From contig CALKIA010000642.1 of NCBI GenBank assembly GCA_937988705.1, forward strand, positions 1 through 22,196: 22,196 bases of DNA, read 5' to 3'. The notes under the pieces are model-generated. The model saw nothing but the letters and a program-made list of their open reading frames with translations, was not told the DNA's origin and ran no database searches. Made by a program: the position numbers and the translations under genes. The DNA is from an uncultured Chloroflexota bacterium (lineage in GTDB: Bacteria > Chloroflexota > Anaerolineae > Aggregatilineales > Phototrophicaceae). Shown one piece after another: positions 7,976-15,016 of the stretch. Within the stretch, counting starts at the first letter, position 1, and the number at the start of each line of letters is the position of its first letter.

Positions 7976-8003
7976 TTGACAAAAGTTCAAACGGTGCTAT
8001 TCT
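7976..8003 (+). promoter_or_regulatory. Promoter P1 of the epimerase
   Basis: TTGACA (7976-7981), a 16-nt spacer and TATTCT (7998-8003) form a good sigma-70-type promoter 55 nt upstream of the epimerase ATG. The spacer contains CAAACGGTGC, which is nearly repeated in promoter P2 at 8979-9006. Confidence 0.6.
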
Positions 8004-8017
8004 AGCCAACAACAAAG

Positions 8018-8031
8018 ATTTTAGATTTCAG
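8018..8031. promoter_or_regulatory. Candidate GntR operator B
   Basis: ATTTTAGATTTCAG is the reverse complement, at 13 of 14 positions, of the sequence at 7851-7864. It lies just downstream of the probable P1 start site, where a bound repressor would block elongation or open-complex formation. Confidence 0.4.
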
Positions 8032-8057
8032 ATAAATGTGAATAAGGTTCTTTTGAT

Positions 8058-8900
8058 ATGCGGCAGACGGGCATTGAGATCTTTTACTGGCTGCATAATT
8101 GGTCGGATGATCAAGTTGCGGTTTTTGCCAAAGCCAAAGAAATCGGCTTTGAAGCTGTCGAAGTTTCCCTCACTTCCGGGCCGGATACGCCGATTGCGGC
8201 GATGCGCACTGCTGTTGACCGCTTGGGCCTCAGCATCTATGCCAGCATGGGGCTGCCCCTGGACAAAGATATCACCAGCCCGGAAGAGAGCGTCCGACGC
8301 GGGGGGATTGAACATCTCAAACGCTGTGTTGAGGCGGCTGCGCGTTTGGGCAGTCCGATCCTCGGGGGACTACCGCATGTTCCCTGGCTGCACTTCCCGC
8401 CAGAGCATGACTTAAGACCCTATCGGGAGCGGAGTGCCTTGGCCATGCGCGAGGTGGCCGAGGTCGCCGACGACCTCGGGCTCACCATTTGCATTGAACT
8501 CATCAACCGCTTCGAGACCTATATCTGCAACACCGTCGAGCAGGGGTTGGACTACCTCGCCCTCGTCGATCATCCGGCGGTGAAACTTCAGCTTGATACC
8601 TATCACATGAGCATGGAAGAAGATGATCTCGCCGCGCCCATCCTCGCGGCGGGGGCCAAGCTCGGTCACTTCCACTGCGCGGATAGCAACCGCAAGCTCC
8701 CCGGCAATGGCTTAGTCAGTTGGACTGTGGTCAAGTCGGCTCTGGACGCTGTCGGCTACAGCGGCCCCATCGTGATCGAGTGCTTTCCTAATCCAAATGC
8801 GGAAACCGGGCGGACGGTCAATACGTGGCGTCCGCTGGTGAACGATTTCGACGCCGATGTCGCGCGCGCGCTAGCACTGCTGCGGCGGGAAGTCGCGTAA
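8058..8900 (+). CDS. Ketose 3-epimerase (D-tagatose/D-psicose 3-epimerase family)
   Basis: The 280-residue TIM-barrel protein belongs to the sugar isomerase/epimerase (AP-endonuclease 2-like) family. The metal quartet is complete: Glu147 (in CIELINRFE), Asp180 (LQLDTYHM), His206 (GHFHCADSNR) and Glu241 (VIECF). The spacing of 33, 26 and 35 residues equals that of characterised psicose 3-epimerases. The substrate-contacting equivalents Glu153, His183 and Arg212 are also present. It should therefore epimerise a ketose at C3 by a metal-stabilised cis-enediolate mechanism in the cytoplasm. The ATG at 8058 has AAGG about 10 nt upstream. It is the first gene of the rightward cluster behind P1 and operator B. 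The exact ketose is not determinable, and an aldose/ketose isomerase activity is a weaker alternative. Confidence 0.88.
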   Translation: MRQTGIEIFYWLHNWSDDQVAVFAKAKEIGFEAVEVSLTSGPDTPIAAMRTAVDRLGLSIYASMGLPLDKDITSPEESVRRGGIEHLKRCVEAAARLGSPILGGLPHVPWLHFPPEHDLRPYRERSALAMREVAEVADDLGLTICIELINRFETYICNTVEQGLDYLALVDHPAVKLQLDTYHMSMEEDDLAAPILAAGAKLGHFHCADSNRKLPGNGLVSWTVVKSALDAVGYSGPIVIECFPNPNAETGRTVNTWRPLVNDFDADVARALALLRREVA

Positions 8901-8978
8901 TTCCAATCGGTACAATCGCTGATGACGGCGTTGTGCGGGCGAAGTTGCGGGTTGTCTGTGGGTGGAGGTGTCGATGAG

Positions 8979-9006
8979 TTGACAGCGATCCAAACGATGC
9001 CATTTT
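8979..9006 (+). promoter_or_regulatory. Possible promoter P2 of the ABC-transporter operon
   Basis: TTGACA (8979-8984) is followed 16 nt later by CATTTT (9001-9006). Aligned without gaps to P1, 20 of 28 positions match, including CAAACG.TGC in the spacer. The -10 is poor, so the region may be activator dependent or serve as an extra regulator site. The rest of 8901-9043 holds nothing else I can support. Confidence 0.4.
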
Positions 9007-9043
9007 CCTACGATAAATGTATAGATGCTCAAGGAGAACTATT

Positions 9044-10294
9044 GTGTTTGGTGTGAAACGAACATTTTTCATTCTGCTGGTCATCATGATGACCGTCCTC
9101 GGTGCGGTGGCGGCGCAGGATGCCAGTGAAGATGAACTGTTAGGCGCGGTTCCCGGTTACGAAACGTGGGCTGATGTCCTCGCTGCGGCACAAGGGACAA
9201 CGGTCAACTGGCATATGTGGGGCGGCTCGGACAAGATCAACACCGACGTGGATCGTGATATCGGCGCGCGCGTCCTCGAACTGTACGGCATCACGCTCAA
9301 CCGCGTGCCGGTGGTCGATACCGCCGACGTAGTGAACAAGATCCTCGATGAATCAGCCGCGGGCGATACGACGGGCACAGTTGACCTGATCTGGATCAAT
9401 GGCGAAAACTTCCGCACGCTGGCGCAGGCCGAACTGCTGTACGGCCCGTGGTCGGAATCGATTCCGAATGCGCAATTCGTGAACTGGGAAGATCCGGCGC
9501 TGGCGTACGATTTCGGTTTTCCGGTGAATGGTTACGAGTCACCGTGGGGTCATGCCCAGTTCGTCATCGAATACAACACCGCGCTGGTCGGAGAAGAACC
9601 GCCGCGCACCTTCGAAGCACTGGCCGAGTGGGCGGCGGCGAATCCTGGATTGTTCACCTATCCCGCGATTCCCGATTTTGTCGGCAGCGTTTTCGTGCGT
9701 CACCTGTTCTACTGGGCGGCGGGCGGCCCGGAACCCTTCCTCGGCGATTTCGATCAGGCTGTCTTTGATCAGTACGCGCCCATGGTGTGGGAGTACTTGA
9801 ATGCGTTGGAACCGAATCTGTGGCGCGCGGGTGAGACGTATCCCGAAGCCTCGGTACTGACTGACCTGCTGGCGAACCAGGAAGTGGCCTTCAATATGGA
9901 CTACAACCCCGGTCGCGCCGCGAGCAATATCCTCGAAGGGATTTATCCTGAAACCGTGCGTACCTTCGTCTTCGACACGGGCACGATTTCGAATAATAAC
10001 TTCGTCACCATTCCGTTCAATGCGCCGAATGCGGCGGGCGCGATGGTCGTCGCCAACTTCATGCTGAGCGAAGAATATCAGCTCAACTTGACCGACCCCA
10101 CGAATTGGGGTTGGCTGTCGCCGATTTCGCCTGCCGTCTATTCGCAGGAATTTCAGGATGCGGTCGCGGCGTTTGAACGCCATCCCGCGACCCTCGCGTC
10201 AGAAGAACTCGCTGCGCACACCTTGCCCGAACCCCCATCAACGTGGGTGACGGCGATGGAACAGGGCTGGATCGAGAACGTCCTGCAAAAGTAG
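9044..10294 (+). CDS. ynjB: YnjB-like ABC transporter substrate-binding protein
   Basis: The 416-residue secreted protein aligns along its length with the YnjB family of binding proteins. Shared blocks include WADVLAAAQGTTVNWHMWGG, VDLIWINGENFRTL, ESPWGHAQ, FVTIPFNAPNAAGAMVVANF and a C-terminal TWVTAMEQGWI. The GTG at 9044 is preferred because AAGGAG (9031-9036) lies 7 nt upstream and the product then begins with a clean signal peptide: FGVKR, a hydrophobic core FFILLVIMMTVLGAV, and AVAAQ as the cleavage region. An ATG at 9017 would add nine residues that include the SD itself. The protein presents substrate to the two permeases that follow. The ligand of YnjB proteins is not established; neighbouring enzymes suggest a glycoside, nucleoside-like or sugar-derived compound. 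Confidence 0.9.
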   Translation: MFGVKRTFFILLVIMMTVLGAVAAQDASEDELLGAVPGYETWADVLAAAQGTTVNWHMWGGSDKINTDVDRDIGARVLELYGITLNRVPVVDTADVVNKILDESAAGDTTGTVDLIWINGENFRTLAQAELLYGPWSESIPNAQFVNWEDPALAYDFGFPVNGYESPWGHAQFVIEYNTALVGEEPPRTFEALAEWAAANPGLFTYPAIPDFVGSVFVRHLFYWAAGGPEPFLGDFDQAVFDQYAPMVWEYLNALEPNLWRAGETYPEASVLTDLLANQEVAFNMDYNPGRAASNILEGIYPETVRTFVFDTGTISNNNFVTIPFNAPNAAGAMVVANFMLSEEYQLNLTDPTNWGWLSPISPAVYSQEFQDAVAAFERHPATLASEELAAHTLPEPPSTWVTAMEQGWIENVLQK

Positions 10295-10313
10295 TTTCTT
10301 CAACGTGCTTTTG

Positions 10314-10343
10314 TCCGGGTAGGGGAGAGTTCTCCTGCCCGGA
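10314..10343 (+). other. Strong intercistronic hairpin without U-tract
   Basis: TCCGGGTAGGGGA (10314-10326) pairs along all 13 positions (two G-U) with TCTCCTGCCCGGA (10331-10343), around a GAGT loop. It lies between the binding-protein and permease genes, where such hairpins often stabilise the upstream message or reduce read-through. No U-run follows, so it is not a classic terminator. Confidence 0.65.
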
Positions 10344-10374
10344 TGCGTGACCGTGCAGCGGTTCAGGAGCGTGT

Positions 10375-11247
10375 ATGCGCTGGCTAACTTTAATGGAGAA
10401 ACTCCGCTCGCCGCTAATGGTTTTGCCTGCGGTCGGCGTGATTGTTATCCTGTTTTTTGGCGGGTTGCTCGTGGGGTTGCAGCAAAGCCTCGGCTATTTT
10501 CCAGCGATTGATTCGTATGAAGTGACACTGCGGTACTATCAGGATGTGTTGAGCGATCCGATCTTCTTTGAGTCGCTCTGGCAAACCTTCCGGTTGGCGC
10601 TGCTCAGCACGGTCATGTCCTCAGTGCTGGCGATAGCGTTGGCGCTGGTGCTCCGTGATACGTTTAAGGGCAGCCGGTTCTTCACATTTATGTTTCAGCT
10701 TTCGATCCCCATTCCCCACCTAGTCGCAGCTGCCGGTATTGTTCTGCTCGTCACCCAGAGCGGATTGCTGGCTCGCGGTGCGTATGCGCTCGGTTTGATC
10801 GCCGCGCCGCGCGATTTTCCCGTGCTGGTTTTCGACCGTGCTGGGATCGCCATTCAACTGACGTACTTGTGGAAAGAGGTTCCATTTATTGGCGTCGTCG
10901 TCCTCGCCGTACTGCAAGGCATTGGCCCGCAGTATGAGGAAATTGCGCGCACACTCGGCGCGAACGCATGGCAGCGTTTCCGCTACGTGCTGCTGCCGCT
11001 GATCATGCCGGGGGTGCTATCCACCTCCATTATTGTGTTCGCCTATGTGTTTTCGAGTTATGAAATTCCGCTGCTGCTGGGGGTGCGGTTCCCTACTACT
11101 CTCCCGGTACTGGCGTTCCAGAACTATCAAGACCCGGATCTCGCGCAGCGCCCGCAGGCGATGGCGATGAGCATCATTTTGACCGTGATCGCCATCGTGT
11201 TGTTGATCGCCTACAAGCGGTTGGCAAAATACACGGTCAGTCGCTAA
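10375..11247 (+). CDS. ABC transporter permease (YnjC-like, first half)
   Basis: The 290-residue inner-membrane protein has about six predicted transmembrane segments, starting at residues 14-36 and 67-92. It carries the BPD_transp_1 EAA loop EEIARTLGANAWQRFRYVLLPLIMPG, which contacts the ATPase. AGGAG precedes the ATG. It matches the spermidine/putrescine/iron-type permease class and, by context, the N-terminal half of YnjC, which in E. coli is one fused protein. Its partner starts 15 nt downstream. Together they form the membrane channel of the importer. Confidence 0.87.
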   Translation: MRWLTLMEKLRSPLMVLPAVGVIVILFFGGLLVGLQQSLGYFPAIDSYEVTLRYYQDVLSDPIFFESLWQTFRLALLSTVMSSVLAIALALVLRDTFKGSRFFTFMFQLSIPIPHLVAAAGIVLLVTQSGLLARGAYALGLIAAPRDFPVLVFDRAGIAIQLTYLWKEVPFIGVVVLAVLQGIGPQYEEIARTLGANAWQRFRYVLLPLIMPGVLSTSIIVFAYVFSSYEIPLLLGVRFPTTLPVLAFQNYQDPDLAQRPQAMAMSIILTVIAIVLLIAYKRLAKYTVSR

Positions 11248-11262
11248 GGAGCGCCGCTCACT

Positions 11263-12066
11263 ATGAAAAAAGCCTTACGCTGGGTGATCCTGATTGGCAT
11301 TGTCATCGTCAGCATCGCGCCGATCCTGCCGCAGTTCATCTGGTCCTTCTCGCACCGCTGGCTCTTTCCGGCACTGCTCCCGACGACCTGGAGTACCGAA
11401 CCGTGGGAGTATGTGATGACGCCCTCCTCGCGCGTCGGCGAAGGGTTTGCCAACAGCCTCGCCATCGCGGTCGTCGTCTCGATTTTCTCAATTCTGGTCG
11501 GTTTACCGGCCGCTCGCGCGCTGGCGCTGCATGACTTTCGCGGTAAATCGGCCGTCGAATGGTTGCTGATGGTGCCGATTATTGTGCCGGGTATCGTCGC
11601 GACCATGGGCATCCATCAGGTGTTCATCCGCCTGAACCTCACTGATACCTTCATCGGCGTGTGTCTCGTCCACTTGATTCCCTGCATTCCATACATGGTG
11701 CTGGTGATGTCCAGCGTTTTTGCCAACTACGGCACGGACTTGGAAGACACCGCGCGGACGTTGGGCGCAGGGCCGTTAAACGTGCTGCGCTATGTGACGC
11801 TGCCGGGCATTTTGCCGGGGTTGCTGGTCGCCACCATGTTCACATTCCTGATTTCCTGGGGGCAGTACATTACGACGGTACTGATCGGGGGCGGCGTAAT
11901 CATCACCCTGCCGATGGTCTTGTTCCCGTTCATCAGTGGTACCAACTATGCAACCGCCGCCGCGGTCAGCCTCATATTCGTGGCGCCAGCGGTTCTGGTT
12001 CTGTTTTTCACCTCGCGTCAGCTTGGGCGCGAATCGTCCGTCATGGGAGGCTTTGGTCGGTTATGA
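11263..12066 (+). CDS. ABC transporter permease (YnjC-like, second half)
   Basis: The 267-residue membrane protein has about six transmembrane segments and the EAA loop EDTARTLGAGPLNVLRYVTLPGILPG. The SD AAGGAG (11246-11251) overlaps the stop of the previous gene. The TGA at 12064-12066 overlaps the ATG of the ATPase gene (ATGA), implying translational coupling. It is the second subunit of the heterodimeric permease. Confidence 0.87.
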   Translation: MKKALRWVILIGIVIVSIAPILPQFIWSFSHRWLFPALLPTTWSTEPWEYVMTPSSRVGEGFANSLAIAVVVSIFSILVGLPAARALALHDFRGKSAVEWLLMVPIIVPGIVATMGIHQVFIRLNLTDTFIGVCLVHLIPCIPYMVLVMSSVFANYGTDLEDTARTLGAGPLNVLRYVTLPGILPGLLVATMFTFLISWGQYITTVLIGGGVIITLPMVLFPFISGTNYATAAAVSLIFVAPAVLVLFFTSRQLGRESSVMGGFGRL

Positions 12067-13106
12067 GCAGCGTAGTCCTACGCGATTTGACGCGACGATT
12101 TGGCAGCGTGACCGCCGTTGATCGGCTGAATTTAGAAATTGAGTCCGGCGAACTGGTCGCATTTCTGGGGCCGTCCGGCTGTGGTAAGACGACGACCCTG
12201 CGCATGATCACCGGGCTGCTGCTGCCGACCTCCGGCGATATTTTGTTCGACAACAAGTCGATCATCACGGTGCCCACGGAAAAGCGTGGCGCGGTCATGG
12301 TGTTCCAGAAACATCTGCTGTTTCCGACCATGTCGGTGGGGCAGAATGTTGGCTTCGGCTTGAAGATGCAAGGAATAGCCAAGCAGGAAATTGAGCGGCG
12401 CGTTGACGAAATGCTGGAACTCGTCAAGCTGCCGGGCTTCGCCAAGCGGCGCGCCCACGAACTTTCCGGCGGGCAGCAGCAGCGGGTGGCGCTGGCGCGC
12501 GCCTTAGTCGTGCGCCCGACCGTGCTGCTCCTCGACGAGCCGCTGGCAAATCTGGATGCGAATCTGCGCCTCGAAATGCGCGAACTCATCCGCAGTATTC
12601 AGCGCGAGTTGGGGATTACGACGGTATTCGTCACGCATGATCAGGAAGAAGCGGTGATGCTGGCGGATCGCATTGCGCTGATGTTCGACGGCGTGCTGCA
12701 GCAGTATGATGTTCCGCACTCGTTCTATCAGCGACCCAAAACGGTGCGCGTCGCGCATTTCTTCCGCAACGACAATTTGCTCGCCGGAGTGCGGCGCGGT
12801 GAGGTCATCGAAACGGCAGTCGGGCAGCTGCGCATCGACCCGACGCACGTCACGCAACCCGATGGTAAGGTGTTGGTGAGCGTGCGGCCTGAAGATGTGC
12901 AGCTGACACCAAAGCTCGGTGACTCCAACTGCATTGAAGCAAAAGTGCTGCTGCAGGTTTACATGGGCACCCATACGCAGATCCAATTGGATGTCGCGGG
13001 GCATACCTGGTTAGTGCATGGCCCAGCGGAATGGCATGTGAACGTCGGGGAGATGATCACACTGCAACTGCCACAGGCGCGCATTTGGTTGCTGCCCACC
13101 GCTTAA
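12063..13106 (+). CDS. ABC transporter ATP-binding protein (YnjD-like, with TOBE-type C-terminus)
   Basis: The 347-residue ATPase has Walker A GPSGCGKT (36-43), Q-loop Gln82, signature LSGGQ (134-138), Walker B LLLDEP (155-160) and switch His192. A C-terminal extension (about 240-347) reads as a TOBE regulatory domain (VLVSVRPEDVQL). It powers import through the two upstream permeases. The start is the ATG overlapping the permease stop. The same frame stays open about 400 nt further upstream, but that stretch lies inside the permease gene and is not homologous to ATPases. At 347 residues it is longer than the compact E. coli YnjD and closer to PotA/MalK-type subunits. Confidence 0.92.
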   Translation: MSSVVLRDLTRRFGSVTAVDRLNLEIESGELVAFLGPSGCGKTTTLRMITGLLLPTSGDILFDNKSIITVPTEKRGAVMVFQKHLLFPTMSVGQNVGFGLKMQGIAKQEIERRVDEMLELVKLPGFAKRRAHELSGGQQQRVALARALVVRPTVLLLDEPLANLDANLRLEMRELIRSIQRELGITTVFVTHDQEEAVMLADRIALMFDGVLQQYDVPHSFYQRPKTVRVAHFFRNDNLLAGVRRGEVIETAVGQLRIDPTHVTQPDGKVLVSVRPEDVQLTPKLGDSNCIEAKVLLQVYMGTHTQIQLDVAGHTWLVHGPAEWHVNVGEMITLQLPQARIWLLPTA

Positions 13107-13145
13107 GCACATCGGATTTTTCACAGGTACAAAAAAGGATTATTG

Positions 13146-14234
13146 ATGTCCACGCTAAAATTCCCGCAATTGACTGACGACGCTATGCGGCGCAGGCTGG
13201 AACCGCCGACCGGCCGCATGCGCCTGATCATCGACACGGATACACATAACGAAATCGACGATCAGTTCGCACTTGCGTGGGCGCTGCTGTCACAGGATCG
13301 CTTCGATGTCGAAGGTGTGTGCGCTGAACCGTATTCGTTCCAGCATCTCCGCGACCGCACGAACGCGGCCTATGATCTGCTCAAAGCGAACCCCGGTGCG
13401 GCACTGCCGCCGGAACTGGCAGCATTCCGCCGCGTGGCGCACAACCATTTGTCCATTGGGAGCGACCCCCATCAACTGCACTACGACACTCCCGCCGAAG
13501 GGATGGAGCTGAGCTATCAGGAAATCCTGACCGTCTACAACAAGCTCAACGAAGACCCGACCGGAAAGGTGTTTCGCGGCTCTCCTGGTTACCTGACTTC
13601 GCTCGATGCACCGATTCGCAGCGACTCGGCGGAGTTCATCGTTGAGCGTGCGCTGGCGCAGGATGATCGCCAACTGTATATTGCGGCGATTGCCTGCTTG
13701 ACCAACATCGCATCGGCGCTCATCATGGCGCCGGAGATCGCCTCGCGGATTGTTGTGCTGTGGACATCGACCTATCCATCATTTGTCAATTTGAATCACG
13801 AGCCTTCGCTCAATCTGGTGCAGGATGTGGTCGCCTCCCAGTTGATCTACGACAGCGGCGTGCCGCTGGTCTTCCTTCCGGGCTACTATATCGGCGAACA
13901 GCTCAAGTTATCACTGGCTGACATGGAAAAAGATGTGCGCGGCAAAGGTCAGATCGGTGATTATCTCTATCACCTATACACGCACAATCCTGTCCACACG
14001 CTGTTCGGCATCAACGATCATTTCGCGCGGACATGGGTCATCTGGGATGTGATCAATATCGCATGGCTGCTCGAACCGGAGTGGGTTCCGTCACAGTTGG
14101 TGCGTGCGCCGCGTCTGACGGATGATCTCTATTGGGCAGCAGAACGCCACCCGCACTTAATGCGCGAAGCCTACGGGCTGGACCGCGACGCCATCTTCCG
14201 TGACTTCTTCCGAAAGTTGGAACAAGCGCCGTGA
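13146..14234 (+). CDS. Nucleoside hydrolase (IUNH)-family protein, variant active site
   Basis: The 362-residue protein has the calcium-binding N-terminal signature of the inosine-uridine nucleoside hydrolase fold, here as DTDTHNEIDDQFAL (residues 30-43). IUNH enzymes hydrolyse the N-glycosidic bond of ribonucleosides or related glycosides. Near the C-terminus, VIWDVINIAWLLEP aligns with the canonical HD block: the Asp is kept but the catalytic His is replaced by Trp. This protein may therefore belong to a divergent branch with a different glycoside substrate. I chose ATG 13146 (AAGGA 6 nt upstream) over a TTG one codon earlier. It is co-transcribed with the importer and overlaps the phosphorylase-like gene by 4 nt. 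Confidence 0.8.
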   Translation: MSTLKFPQLTDDAMRRRLEPPTGRMRLIIDTDTHNEIDDQFALAWALLSQDRFDVEGVCAEPYSFQHLRDRTNAAYDLLKANPGAALPPELAAFRRVAHNHLSIGSDPHQLHYDTPAEGMELSYQEILTVYNKLNEDPTGKVFRGSPGYLTSLDAPIRSDSAEFIVERALAQDDRQLYIAAIACLTNIASALIMAPEIASRIVVLWTSTYPSFVNLNHEPSLNLVQDVVASQLIYDSGVPLVFLPGYYIGEQLKLSLADMEKDVRGKGQIGDYLYHLYTHNPVHTLFGINDHFARTWVIWDVINIAWLLEPEWVPSQLVRAPRLTDDLYWAAERHPHLMREAYGLDRDAIFRDFFRKLEQAP

Positions 14235-14998
14235 GCTCATTCACGCCTGTGTTCCGGTCGATCTTCGACATCGAGGCGGCGGAATGGCTGGCAGCGCTGA
14301 AACTTGCGCCCGAAGACGTACCCGATGTGGTGATCGTCGAAGGGAGCTGGTGGCGGCAGCAGCGCACCGACTGGCGGCTCAGTCGCCTGACCGATGTCCG
14401 CGAACTGGAGTTCCCGGATATTTTCTGGGGACGCTGGCGCGACAAGAAGGTTGCCTTCTGCTGCGCCTATGGCGCGGCGCGCACGGTCGAGATCATTCAC
14501 CTGTTCGGCGCGCTGGGGACGAAATTGGCGGTGCAGATCGGTACCTGCGGCGGGTTACAACCGCATCTCGTGCCGGGTGACATCATTCTGCCCGATGTGG
14601 TGCTGTGCCGCGAGGGGATCGCGCCGATGTATGGAGCGCACGATGCGGTGCGCGGATCAGGTGAATGGATCGTCCGAGCTGAGGCGCTGCTCCGTGAGCG
14701 TGGTCACACGACGTATCGCGGAACGCATGTTACGTGGTCGTCACTGTTTACGGAGACGCCACAGATGATGGAAGCGTGGCATCACGCCGGTATCCTCTCG
14801 GTCGAAATGGAGACGGCGACCACGTTCGCGGTCGCCCGCCACTTCAACATGGCGGCGGTGTCGATGGTCGTCGTCTGGGATGATCTAACGCGCGGACGGC
14901 GCTTTCTCGATCCGCTGCCACCCGGTGGTTTGGAAGCGTTGAATCGCAGCAATGCAGCGGTCTTTGAAGTGGCGTTGGCGCTCGCCGAACAACTCTAG
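14231..14998 (+). CDS. Nucleoside phosphorylase (PNP/UDP phosphorylase family) homologue
   Basis: The 255-residue protein shows the PNP_UDP fold signatures: IGTCGGLQPHLVPGDIILPD near residues 103-122, and SVEMETATTFAVARHF, where the MExE-type Glu normally binds the ribose hydroxyl. Family members cleave nucleosides with phosphate to give sugar 1-phosphate and base. The N-terminal 60 residues are unusual. The GTG start overlaps the TGA of the hydrolase gene (GTGA), so the two are likely coupled and may act on the same or related N-glycosides. Whether it is a phosphorylase or a hydrolase, like MTA/SAH nucleosidases, cannot be decided here. Confidence 0.78.
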   Translation: MSSFTPVFRSIFDIEAAEWLAALKLAPEDVPDVVIVEGSWWRQQRTDWRLSRLTDVRELEFPDIFWGRWRDKKVAFCCAYGAARTVEIIHLFGALGTKLAVQIGTCGGLQPHLVPGDIILPDVVLCREGIAPMYGAHDAVRGSGEWIVRAEALLRERGHTTYRGTHVTWSSLFTETPQMMEAWHHAGILSVEMETATTFAVARHFNMAAVSMVVVWDDLTRGRRFLDPLPPGGLEALNRSNAAVFEVALALAEQL

Positions 14999-15016
14999 CA
15001 GTCAAGGATATGTAAC

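Noticed and set aside
11661..12062. Upstream extension of the ABC ATPase reading frame
   Set aside because: It lies in another frame of the permease gene, shows no ATPase homology, and the ATG at 12063 overlapping the permease stop is the natural start.
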